62,215 nucleotides of DNA, taken from Saccharofermentans sp. (lineage in GTDB: Bacteria > Bacillota > Clostridia > Saccharofermentanales > Saccharofermentanaceae). Location: positions 1 through 62,215 of the forward strand of contig JAILDX010000024.1 of NCBI GenBank assembly GCA_024688685.1. The letters are read 5' to 3'. Both the position numbers and the translations under genes were made by a program. Positions 41,606 to 48,558 of this stretch are shown here, in pieces. The first letter of the stretch is position 1; every line of letters starts with the position of its first letter. A model generated the notes under the pieces. It searched no databases. It was given only the letters and a program-made list of their open reading frames with translations, and was not told the origin of the DNA.

Positions 41606-41659
41606 CAAGATAAGGTCCGACCCACTGCTGGATAGCGGAGGGCCCAGGACCTTTTTCTT
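41606..41659 (+). ncRNA. Compact hairpin RNA of about 50 nt with built-in terminator
   Basis: Between the promoter at 41573 and the T-run at 41652-41656 lies one long hairpin: AAGGTCC pairs with GGACCTT, CCC with GGG, and CTGCT with AGCGG, closing a GGAT loop, with small internal bulges. The U-tract directly follows. The transcript would be little more than the hairpin itself. It is either a discrete small RNA or an attenuator for the gene at 41709. Confidence 0.5.
41612..41659 (+). terminator. Intrinsic terminator formed by the hairpin RNA
   Basis: The outer stem AAGGTCC/GGACCTT (41612-41618 with 41647-41653) is followed by TTTCTT. It also ends transcription coming from the nuclease gene. 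Confidence 0.75.
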
Positions 41660-41708
41660 ATGGATTCGTTCAGGTATAAAAGATTTTCAAGAGTTAAAGA
41701 GGCATAAT

Positions 41709-42077
41709 ATGAAAAAATGGTACGACGAGGAATATGAATTCACTGTTGAGGTGACAGGCTTTCTGCATGGTGATCACACAGAGAAGTATTGCCGTAACGG
41801 GGAAGAGATAGGCGACACATATACCTGTACTTACGGTTGTCCGGTCAATAAGGACGGGTATGGTATCTGTTCAAAGACAATGATGATGCTTTATCCTCTG
41901 ATGGAAGCTGTAAGGAGCGGCGGTAATCTGGAGAATCTCGGCGGCGACGGCAAATACACAAAGACCGTTGTATGTCCTGACGGTTGCGTGATCTTTAAGC
42001 TCACCGCAAAACCTCTGGGCAACGAGAACTTTCATAAAGGCGGTTTCTGGGAATACCCGGATCAGACACAGCAATGA
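41709..42077 (+). CDS. TIGR04076-like small cysteine-rich protein
   Basis: The 122-residue protein has VEVTGFLHGDHTEKYCRNGE, then CTYGCPVNKDGYGICSKTMM, LYPLMEAVRSGGNLENLGGD and TVVCPDGCVIFKLTAKP. The order Y-P-x-x-x-A-x-R-x-G-G and C-P-D-G-x-V-x-F-K/R resembles the TIGR04076 family of anaerobes, whose role is unknown; the cysteines could bind a metal. It is preceded by AGAGGCATAAT and overlaps the VOC gene at the stop (ATGA). The hairpin terminator 50 nt upstream separates it from the nuclease pair. Confidence 0.65.
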   Translation: MKKWYDEEYEFTVEVTGFLHGDHTEKYCRNGEEIGDTYTCTYGCPVNKDGYGICSKTMMMLYPLMEAVRSGGNLENLGGDGKYTKTVVCPDGCVIFKLTAKPLGNENFHKGGFWEYPDQTQQ

Positions 42078-42478
42078 GATTTAATAAACTAATACCGGAA
42101 TTGAGTGTCACGGATATCGACGTATCAAAACAGTTTTATACCGATGTGCTGGGCTTCAGCGTTGAGTATACGCGCGAAGAAGACAAGTTTGTTTTTCTTT
42201 CCCGCGGGGAAGCTCAGATAATGATCGAACAGATAAACGGCCACTGGGAGACCGGAAAACTGGAATATCCTTTTGGCAGAGGGATCAACTTTCAGATCGA
42301 GATTGATAATCTTGATGATCTCGTTTCGAGGGCCAAGAGTAAGGGGATAACGCCGTTCAAAGACACCTTTGTCAGCAGGTATAAAAGTGATGGCATAACT
42401 TATGCCGAGAAGGAAGTTCTGATACAGGATCCGGACGGATATCTTCTGCGTTTTTCAGAGACACAGCAGGAGCAATAA
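42074..42478 (+). CDS. VOC-superfamily protein (glyoxalase/bleomycin-binding type)
   Basis: The 134-residue protein has the paired beta-alpha-beta-beta-beta fold: IPELSVTDIDVSKQFYTDVL GF at the N-terminus, FVFLSRGEAQIMIEQI, FQIEIDNLDDLVSRAKSKGI, and the closing EVLIQDPDGYLLRFSE. The arrangement and the length are those of BLMA-like bleomycin-binding proteins, which sequester drugs as dimers, as well as of uncharacterised glyoxalase-fold enzymes. A metal triad is not obvious: His is absent at the first position, which supports a binding rather than catalytic role. The ATG overlaps the previous stop by 4 nt. Confidence 0.85.
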   Translation: MRFNKLIPELSVTDIDVSKQFYTDVLGFSVEYTREEDKFVFLSRGEAQIMIEQINGHWETGKLEYPFGRGINFQIEIDNLDDLVSRAKSKGITPFKDTFVSRYKSDGITYAEKEVLIQDPDGYLLRFSETQQEQ

Positions 42479-42479
42479 A

Positions 42480-43025
42480 ATGTCGATAGGATTAAAGAAA
42501 AACCTGGTTGTTCTGGAGCCGCATCAGGCCGAGTGGGATGTTGAGGGTGCTGCAACTTGCAGGAAGATAAGAGAGCTTCTCGGTGATGATGTTGTGGATG
42601 TTCAGCATGTCGGAAGCACATCTATTAGATGGATCAGCGCGAAACCGATCATCGATATTGCCGTGGCTGTCAGATCTTTCCAGGACATCATGCAGCACAA
42701 TGACGAACTCGCAGCTAACGGGATCGTCTACCACAGACAGGATATTCCCGGTCAGCAGCTCTACCGCTGCGGCGATCTCGCGAATGATATCGTTACCCAC
42801 TTTATCCATGTGGTCATTTACAATTCGGAGGCATGGCATAACTACATCAATTTCAGAGACTATCTGAATGCGAATCCGGAAGACGCGCGCTCTTATGAAC
42901 AGCTCAAGATCGAACTGTGCTCTAAGTATCCCGACGACAGGATCTCATATGTAGACGGCAAAAAAGAGCTCGTTGATGAATTGCTCGCCAAAGCAAAAAG
43001 GTGGAAAGAAAATGAATGCACGTGA
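42480..43025 (+). CDS. GrpB-family (UPF0157) nucleotidyltransferase-fold protein
   Basis: The 181-residue protein shows LEPHQAEWDVEGAATCRKIR, then VDVQHVGSTSIRWISAKPII with DIAVAV, the core of the GrpB family, in which H-x-G-S-T plus K-P-I-I-D form a nucleotidyltransferase-like active site. Later motifs are THFIHVVIYNSEAWHNYINF, RDYLNANPEDARSYEQLKIE and the C-terminal YVDGKKELVDELL helix. The usual GSTSVPGL is changed to GSTSIRWI. In some bacteria GrpB is fused to dephospho-CoA kinase; its reaction is not known. It starts 1 nt after the VOC gene stop and overlaps the HD gene. Confidence 0.88.
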   Translation: MSIGLKKNLVVLEPHQAEWDVEGAATCRKIRELLGDDVVDVQHVGSTSIRWISAKPIIDIAVAVRSFQDIMQHNDELAANGIVYHRQDIPGQQLYRCGDLANDIVTHFIHVVIYNSEAWHNYINFRDYLNANPEDARSYEQLKIELCSKYPDDRISYVDGKKELVDELLAKAKRWKENECT

Positions 43026-43578
43026 ATACCTTGAAATACTTCATGTAGCCGAGAGACTTAAAGACACTCCACGCCACTGCACGACCTCGAAAGGGAGGAC
43101 GGAGAGTGTCGCGGAGCACAGCTGGAGAGTATCGCTTATGGCCTCGCTTCTGAGACATGAATTTCCTGATCTTGATACAGATAAGGTGGTTAACATGTGC
43201 CTCATTCACGATCTCGGTGAATGCTTTACCGGTGATATACCGACCTTCATTAAGACTGATTCCGACCGTGATGTGGAAGACTCCTTATTAGAACAGTGGG
43301 TCAGGTCGCTTCCGACCGAAATCTCCTCTGATCTTCTTGCTCTATACAAGGAAATGGATGCACAGGAGACAACAGAAGCAAAGGTGTACAAGGCACTGGA
43401 TAAACTTGAAGCATTGATCCAGCACAACGAATCTCCTATAAGCACGTGGTCAGATAACGAGTACGAATTAAATAAGACGTACGCCTTCGATACAGTTGCG
43501 TTCTCAGAGTGGCTTACAGAATTGAGAAAAGAAATTCTTAAAGATACACTTAATAAAATAGACCAGGAACACCTGTAA
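43012..43578 (+). CDS. HD-domain phosphohydrolase (YfbR-like)
   Basis: From ATG 43012 (AAAGGTGGAAAGAAA upstream) the protein is 188 residues. Metal ligands of the HD fold are visible: RTESVAEHSWRVSLMASLLR (first His), MCLIHDLGECFTGDIPTF (HD) and a later Asp in KALDKLEALIQHNE. The E-H-S/T-W and I-H-D-L-x-E patterns fit the YfbR/HDDC2 group, which are 5'-deoxynucleotidases. The reaction is inferred from the family. An in-frame ATG 39 nt upstream lies inside the GrpB gene and has no SD; the chosen start overlaps GrpB by 14 nt. It is the last gene of the plus-strand run before a convergent gene. Confidence 0.87.
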   Translation: MNAREYLEILHVAERLKDTPRHCTTSKGRTESVAEHSWRVSLMASLLRHEFPDLDTDKVVNMCLIHDLGECFTGDIPTFIKTDSDRDVEDSLLEQWVRSLPTEISSDLLALYKEMDAQETTEAKVYKALDKLEALIQHNESPISTWSDNEYELNKTYAFDTVAFSEWLTELRKEILKDTLNKIDQEHL

Positions 43579-43579
43579 A

Positions 43580-43659
43580 CTAGAAGACATAATTTCTGAG
43601 CATCTTTTGAGCCTAGCGACGTGCGAAGAAACTATGTCTTCTAGCCTAGCGACGTGCGA
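43580..43659. repeat. Inverted repeat combined with a 17-bp direct repeat, between convergent genes
   Basis: CTAGAAGACATA (43580-43591) is exactly complementary to 43633-43644. AGCCTAGCGACGTGCGA occurs twice, at 43610-43626 and 43643-43659, 33 bp apart; the second copy overlaps the right arm. No U-tract follows, so it is not a standard terminator. Confidence 0.6.
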
Positions 43660-43672
43660 GAGAATTAGTGAG

Positions 43673-43888
43673 TTAGAGCATTTCCTTCCAGTTAGCGGGC
43701 TCGATAATCTTAAGTGTGCCTGCGTCAACAGCCTGCTGAATATAATCCTTGAGGGATAACTTCTGAATATGCTCCCAATTCGGCTTTCTTGACTCCATAT
43801 ACTCTGCAAATGTTCCGTCGAAATCGGTGTCTGTTGTTGTCTCCCACTCATCTTCGGGCTTAAAACGTGTTGCTAATGTGATATGCAT
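43673..43888 (-). CDS. Small protein of unknown function
   Basis: A 71-residue protein starting at the ATG at 43888, 8 nt after AAGGAGAT; a TTG six bases upstream is less likely. It reads MHITLATRFKPEDEWETTTD followed by FDGTFAEYMESRKPNW and a C-terminal DAGTLKIIEPANWKEML. It is acidic and soluble, with no cysteines or membrane segment. The second half looks like a helix-strand unit that could bind a partner. I do not recognise the family. The gene stands alone, convergent with the HD gene. Confidence 0.6.
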   Translation of the reverse strand: MHITLATRFKPEDEWETTTDTDFDGTFAEYMESRKPNWEHIQKLSLKDYIQQAVDAGTLKIIEPANWKEML

Positions 43889-44239
43889 AATCAAATCTCC
43901 TTATTACTGTTTAGGCTTTGCGAGCCGTCTTTATAAAATTAGTTTAGCACCGTTTTTACATTTTTTTCATTGCTCTTCTGATTTTTCGAAAGCACCACCC
44001 GCTTACTGTACCCGGGGTGCACAGAACGGGTGCAAAAATGCACCTGCGCACGCAGTCGCTTCGCTCTATTATGTACTGTAATAGAATGCATCAAAGTGCT
44101 GGCTGCCTTTTCTTTCCTCCCTGTGCCTGTGTTGGAGGTGGCAGCAGAATTGTTTTATCACAGAAAGAAAATATATTCTATTTGGATATGCCTAAAACTG
44201 CGATAAACTTGTTAATGAGAACTAATAAAAGGAGCCTAT
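43889..44239. other. Intergenic stretch with short hairpins
   Basis: About 350 bp without a credible gene. A stem CACCCG/CGGGTG encloses GGGTGCAC-like repeats near 43997-44035, and GTGCTGGCTGCC/GGTGGCAGCAG near 44096-44148 can pair imperfectly. No U-tract or known RNA. A GAGCCTAT site precedes the gene at 44240. Confidence 0.35.
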
Positions 44240-44632
44240 ATGTACCAACCTGATAACAGCGAAGAAATATACCTGTCGGACACATGCGATGTCTACTATC
44301 CGGCTGATAAAAATGTGGTGCTGGTTCACTGGAAGAAATACTGTGAACTGGATGAATACAGGACGCCTCTCGAGCATGCGCTGCGTGTGATCAGAGAGCA
44401 CGAGGGGTGTGATTATGTTGCGGATACGAGAGACGGTTTCGAGGACAATCCGCTTGATACCAAATGGGTGGCGGAGTATTTCATGCCTAAGGCAAAAGAA
44501 TACGGATGCAGTGTAATATATTTCATCATCGGCGAGGATAATCCGCTTAAAGATGAACTCGAGGGGCAGGAGAAGGATTCGTCGTCGCTTCTGGAGTTCA
44601 GATACATTTATGGAATAAACGATATTACGTGA
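44240..44632 (+). CDS. STAS/SpoIIAA-like small protein
   Basis: The 130-residue protein has an N-terminal acidic segment, then NVVLVHWKKYCELDEYRTPL, LRVIREHEGCDYVADTRDGF, and WVAEYFMPKAKEYGCSVIYF with IIGEDNPL. This is the strand-helix-strand order of STAS-like domains (VxxWxG...YRxxLExxLxxI...xxxxDxR), known from regulatory and uncharacterised soluble proteins. No phosphorylatable Ser/Thr is evident at the usual site. A good SD (AAAGGAGCC) lies upstream. The acetyltransferase gene follows after 11 nt. Confidence 0.55.
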   Translation: MYQPDNSEEIYLSDTCDVYYPADKNVVLVHWKKYCELDEYRTPLEHALRVIREHEGCDYVADTRDGFEDNPLDTKWVAEYFMPKAKEYGCSVIYFIIGEDNPLKDELEGQEKDSSSLLEFRYIYGINDIT

Positions 44633-44643
44633 AAGGAAACAAC

Positions 44644-45126
44644 ATGATAATCCGTAAATACGAAGACAAAGACATCGATCAGATGATCGCCATATGGAAT
44701 GAAATAGTCGAGGAAGGGATCGCATTTCCGCAGGAAGAATTTCTTGATGCAAAGAGTGGAAAAGATTTCTTCGGTTCCCAGACTTATACGGGCGTTGCGG
44801 AGAATGACGGAGAGATCGTCGGTCTGTACATTCTTCATCCGAACAATGTCGGCAGATGCGGACATATCTGTAACGCAAGTTACGCGGTCAGTTCAAAGGT
44901 AAGAGGACAGCATATCGGCGAGGAACTTGTTAAAGACTGTCTCGAGAAAGCAGCTGCAAACGGGTTCAGAGTCCTGCAGTTTAACGCTGTTGTCGAGAGC
45001 AATGTTCACGCCAGACATCTTTATGAACGGCTTGGTTTCGTTCAGCTGGGAACGATACCGGGCGGATTCCGGATGAAGGACGGTCACTACGAGAATATAT
45101 GTCCTTATTATCGTGTTGTGATATAG
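44644..45126 (+). CDS. GNAT-family N-acetyltransferase (phosphinothricin-acetyltransferase-like)
   Basis: From ATG 44644 (AAAGGAAACAAC upstream) the 160-residue protein has IRKYEDKDIDQMIAIWNEIV, GEIVGLYILHPNNVGRCGHI, NASYAVSSKVRGQHIGEELV with the R-G-x-x-I-G cofactor loop, and LQFNAVVESNVHARHLYERL GF. The N-A-V-V-x-x-N-x-x-A-x-x-L-Y segment is typical of GNATs that include the Pat-like and L-amino-acid acetyltransferases. A more upstream in-frame start would overlap the STAS-like gene and lacks an SD. Substrate unknown. Confidence 0.88.
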   Translation: MIIRKYEDKDIDQMIAIWNEIVEEGIAFPQEEFLDAKSGKDFFGSQTYTGVAENDGEIVGLYILHPNNVGRCGHICNASYAVSSKVRGQHIGEELVKDCLEKAAANGFRVLQFNAVVESNVHARHLYERLGFVQLGTIPGGFRMKDGHYENICPYYRVVI

Positions 45127-45159
45127 TAATCCTAATAAATCACAAAGGAATGAGGATAA

Positions 45160-46713
45160 ATGGAGAATGCATATAAAATAGCAGCTGTTATATTGGTCAT
45201 GGCGATGCTCACGGCCACGGCTGCGTCCTGTAAGGGCGGTGATGGTCAGCCGTCGGGGGACCAGGCTACGGAGCTGACGATACCTGTTTCGCTGAATTCT
45301 GAGACGTCGGATGAGACGGCACCGTCTGAACCGCTTCCGTCTGTGCCGTCGCCGACACCCATTCCGGCTGATGCGGATTATGTGAGGATGCTGAGCGATG
45401 TTACCGTTGACATGATGAACTGCGATTACTGGATCGCGACGGGTGTTGCGAACGGTATTGATATGGATGAGATCCTGATGGATGCAGACCAGATCGCGGC
45501 TTTCAATGAAGCAAACGTTACAACTTTTGAGCGCGGGGACGGAACCGGGATGTTCTCACTTAGAGATATTGATGGCACTGTCAGCGGTGACGATATGAGA
45601 TTTTTGCTGGAAGCAAACAGGGGACAGATACCTGAGAATCCGTCTGATTATTATCTGAACGGTTCGCCAACGACAGCTTCTTACTGGCAGGCGCTGGCCG
45701 CGCTCGATAATCTTGATTCGGTCGGGGATGAGGTTCCTGTCAGATATGCATACACGGTCAAGAGCGCGACGCTGAGACTGTTCCCTACGGAGGACAGGGT
45801 TTTCGAGGGCAGTGATGATCAGTATTTTGATTACCTGCTGTTTTCCGAGTGCATGCCTTACAGGCCGGCAGTCATTCTGCTTGAGAGCACGGACGGGAAC
45901 TATTATTATGCTGTCTTTGACAGTTATGCCGCATGGGTTCGAAAGGATGTTATCGCATTCTGCCATGACCGTGACGAGTGGGTCGCCAGGCAGAATATGG
46001 AACAGTATCTGACAGTTACAGAGCGTGAGATAAGACTTGGAAACGATCCCTACAGTCCTGCTACGAGCAACCTTGTTCTTCCGATGGGAACAAAGATGGA
46101 ATTAGTTCCTGTCAGCGAAGCGCCCTCTTTCATCGGACAGAGATCGACTTATGGCGATTATGTGGTCAAGGTTCCGACACGCGGATCTGACGGGTATATT
46201 GCTGATGAGTATGTGCTGATACCGTTTTCGGACGATGTGACTGTAGGCGTGATTCCGCTTACTCCGGCGAACGTTGTGCGTCAGGCATTTAAGCTCCTGG
46301 GCGACAGGTACGGCTGGGGAGGCGACTTGCAGGCGAATGACTGTACGGGTATCTCGAGAGAGATATACAGCACATTCGGTGTTCAGCTTCCGAGAACGAG
46401 ACAGAGCCTGGTCACAGGTGTGCATAAAGTCAGTCTGACCGATATGAACGAGGCCGAGAGACTCGATGCGATCGGACAGCTTGCTCCCGGAAGTCTCGTA
46501 GCTATGTCAGGTCACATGACGATCTATATCGGAAACGTGAACGGCAGACCTTATGTTATCAGTTCTGTCGGCGGCCTGAGCGAACCGGCGCCCGGTTCAA
46601 CGGACCGTATAACGATGAACAGTGTCGTTCTGAGCAGCATGTATGTCCGTCTGCGCAGTCAGAAGACATGGCTGGAGTCGATGTCGACAGCGGTGGAGTT
46701 CAGACCTGAGTAA
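45160..46713 (+). CDS. Lipoprotein cell-wall peptidase, SH3b plus NlpC/P60
   Basis: A 517-residue lipoprotein (lipobox TAASC, Cys24) with a Ser/Pro/Thr linker to residue ~70. The middle holds an N-terminal domain of YgfU/NlpC-like exporters and SH3-like units (~190-265 and ~300-355; KSATLRLFPTEDRVF, YAAWVRKDVIAF). The catalytic NlpC/P60 domain (~370-500) has DRYGWGGDLQANDCTGISRE with nucleophile Cys395 and SGHMTIYIGNVNGRPYVISS with His and the third polar residue. It should cut D-Glu to meso-diaminopimelate or Lys bonds in peptidoglycan stem peptides outside the membrane. The gene stands alone, with AAAGGAATGAGGATAA before the ATG. Confidence 0.9.
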   Translation: MENAYKIAAVILVMAMLTATAASCKGGDGQPSGDQATELTIPVSLNSETSDETAPSEPLPSVPSPTPIPADADYVRMLSDVTVDMMNCDYWIATGVANGIDMDEILMDADQIAAFNEANVTTFERGDGTGMFSLRDIDGTVSGDDMRFLLEANRGQIPENPSDYYLNGSPTTASYWQALAALDNLDSVGDEVPVRYAYTVKSATLRLFPTEDRVFEGSDDQYFDYLLFSECMPYRPAVILLESTDGNYYYAVFDSYAAWVRKDVIAFCHDRDEWVARQNMEQYLTVTEREIRLGNDPYSPATSNLVLPMGTKMELVPVSEAPSFIGQRSTYGDYVVKVPTRGSDGYIADEYVLIPFSDDVTVGVIPLTPANVVRQAFKLLGDRYGWGGDLQANDCTGISREIYSTFGVQLPRTRQSLVTGVHKVSLTDMNEAERLDAIGQLAPGSLVAMSGHMTIYIGNVNGRPYVISSVGGLSEPAPGSTDRITMNSVVLSSMYVRLRSQKTWLESMSTAVEFRPE

Positions 46714-46754
46714 AGCCTGATAACAAAAACAAAAGGAGGTTGTTCTGCAAAGAT

Positions 46755-47039
46755 ATGAAAAAGCTATCTACAGATTACAAAGGCCGGTGCGGCAAGTGCC
46801 ACGCCATGATAGGCGAGAATGACATGTTCTGCCGCTATTGCGGGACACCTAAGGGTAAGGGACTATTCCTGCCTTATGAGAATGTAATGGAGTGCGTGTA
46901 CGGTCCGCCGACGACAACGACGCACACTTGCAGAGAGTGTGGTCACAGTTGGAAGGTTCACGGACTGTGTGAAGACAGAGCCAGGTTCTGCCCAAAGTGC
47001 GGCGGCGGTCTTGATACTGAATCTGTGTGTGAATTATGA
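46755..47039 (+). CDS. Small zinc-ribbon protein
   Basis: Residues show two complete ribbon pairs: RCGKCHAMIGENDMFCRYCG and HTCRECGHSWKVHGLCEDRA with FCPKCGG, giving eight cysteines in four CxxC knuckles in about 95 residues. Between them lies a short aromatic spacer. The ATG at 46755 is 15 nt after AGGAGG, which is long, while a TTG at 46740 is too close; the start is therefore uncertain. Such double ribbons usually bind nucleic acid or partner proteins. The TSCPD gene follows after 21 nt. Confidence 0.6.
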   Translation: MKKLSTDYKGRCGKCHAMIGENDMFCRYCGTPKGKGLFLPYENVMECVYGPPTTTTHTCRECGHSWKVHGLCEDRARFCPKCGGGLDTESVCEL

Positions 47040-47060
47040 TCAATTAAAGGAGTTTATAAA

Positions 47061-47312
47061 ATGGCGCATTATACTTATTTCCCCAAGGGAGTTTGTTCAA
47101 GACAGATCGATTATGACCTTGAAGACGGCAAGATCCATAATCTTGTGTTTATCGGAGGATGCAACGGCAATCTGAAGGCGATCGGAAGACTGCTCGAAGG
47201 TGCTGATGCCAGGCAGGCTGCTGATACTCTGCGCGGAAACGACTGCGGCGGCAGAGGAACATCATGCGCTGATCAGCTCGCAAGAGCTCTCGATGAGGCG
47301 GTCGGAGAATAA
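47061..47312 (+). CDS. TSCPD-domain protein (TIGR03905 family)
   Basis: The 83-residue protein matches the TIGR03905 pattern in full: YFPKGVCSRQIDYDLEDGKI, then VFIGGCNGNLKAIGRLLEGA and NDCGGRGTSCADQLARALDE. The three conserved cysteines (VCSRQI, GGCNGN, CGGRGTSC) and glycines define the TSCPD domain, also found at the C-terminus of some ribonucleotide reductases, where it may bind metal or help in reductase function. The stand-alone form is common in Clostridia; its role is not known. AAAGGAG lies 10 nt before the ATG. Confidence 0.93.
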   Translation: MAHYTYFPKGVCSRQIDYDLEDGKIHNLVFIGGCNGNLKAIGRLLEGADARQAADTLRGNDCGGRGTSCADQLARALDEAVGE

Positions 47313-47404
47313 AATCTGACAGATCACGGCCAGTTGCCGCAGTCATTGAAGCAGTAAAAAGATAATACGCTTGCTGTCTGTGGCAGAAATAACTGATAAT
47401 CGTG

Positions 47405-47410
47405 TATAAT
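47405..47410 (+). promoter_or_regulatory. Consensus -10 box 7 nt before the acyltransferase ATG
   Basis: TATAAT at 47405-47410 ends 7 nt before the ATG at 47418; no SD is present, so the transcript is probably leaderless. Confidence 0.5.
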
Positions 47411-47417
47411 AAGCGAT

Positions 47418-48515
47418 ATGGATAGTATTATTTCAGTTGAAGCCGGTAAGCATTTCGCGAGACGCGAACACTTTATTGATCTCGTGAAGGGTATTCTGAT
47501 CCTGTGTGTCTTTTTCGGGCACGCATTAGGAGGATGGAACTATCTGGAATGGGATTATATGGTCCCGCCGGATTCGCTGAACTTTAATCTGTGGATGGTC
47601 ATGAGGACGATCATCAATTCGACTGTTCCCGTGTTTATTTTCTTCGCGGGATTCCTTACGACAGGTAACAAGTATGGTTTCGGTACAAAGATCCCTATGG
47701 GCAGGTGTATGAGATTCCTGACGAGGTTTGTTGTCTGGTCGGTCATCTATTCGCTGCTGGAGATCTTTGTGTACCACAACGATATAACGGTGAAGAGTGT
47801 CATCCTTGGCATGAACGGCATTCAGCTTTATTATCTGCTGGTCATGCTTCAGCTCACTGTTCTGACACCATTGTTCTTCAGAGCGAAGAATAAGAAACTG
47901 GTGTTCGTTATCTGTTTCGTCATCAACATTGCGAACAACCTTATCCATGTGGTTTACTATTTTATCAAGAAGTCAGAGATGAATAACGACATGATCCTCT
48001 GCTCGTGCTTCATCTGTTTTTATATGCTCGGCGTCTATCTGCGTAATGTGAATCCTGACCTGTTCTCGAAGGTTAAGCCGCGGCTGACCGGACCGGTGTA
48101 TATTGTCTCGCTGATGTTCTATATGACGTCTTCGTATTCGCTCCTTCTGTTCACAAGAAGTCCGCTGTGTGCGACGAGCTTTGTTACGGTTGCGTCCATC
48201 GGCTATTCACTGGGATCGATCATACTCGTTATGAAGATCTGGTGGAGAGTGAGGGAGGTTGATTTCACGAAGAATCCGGTCACGAGATTTCTCTGCTGGA
48301 TCGGCACCAACTCGCTCGATTTTTTTCTGGTTCACTGGGTATTTGAAGATTATATAAAGGTCTGGTTTATCAATCATGTACCTGCGAAGTATATGCACCT
48401 GTCTAATATTCCGATCATCGGTCTGACGATCCTGCTGTCATCACTCTATACGCTGGCTGTAATACAGGTCCGCAAAATGATCAAATCGGCAAAGACAAAA
48501 AGTGCAGTTGCCTGA
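47418..48515 (+). CDS. Acyltransferase-3 family membrane protein
   Basis: A 365-residue membrane enzyme with about ten helices. The start REHFIDLVKGILILCVFFGH contains the conserved R/K-x-x-x-x-D and His of the acyltransferase-3 family; further down come VFIFFAGFLTTGNKYGFGTK and RFLTRFVVWSVIYSLLEIFV, and near the C-terminus NSLDFFLVHW, the second functional motif. These proteins acetylate or succinylate cell-surface sugars, polysaccharides or lipids. The substrate is unknown and no glycosyltransferase is near. No SD is present; the mRNA is probably leaderless. Confidence 0.88.
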   Translation: MDSIISVEAGKHFARREHFIDLVKGILILCVFFGHALGGWNYLEWDYMVPPDSLNFNLWMVMRTIINSTVPVFIFFAGFLTTGNKYGFGTKIPMGRCMRFLTRFVVWSVIYSLLEIFVYHNDITVKSVILGMNGIQLYYLLVMLQLTVLTPLFFRAKNKKLVFVICFVINIANNLIHVVYYFIKKSEMNNDMILCSCFICFYMLGVYLRNVNPDLFSKVKPRLTGPVYIVSLMFYMTSSYSLLLFTRSPLCATSFVTVASIGYSLGSIILVMKIWWRVREVDFTKNPVTRFLCWIGTNSLDFFLVHWVFEDYIKVWFINHVPAKYMHLSNIPIIGLTILLSSLYTLAVIQVRKMIKSAKTKSAVA

Positions 48516-48558
48516 CAACGCAATAATTATTAAAACATAAACAAGGGAGGACATCATC

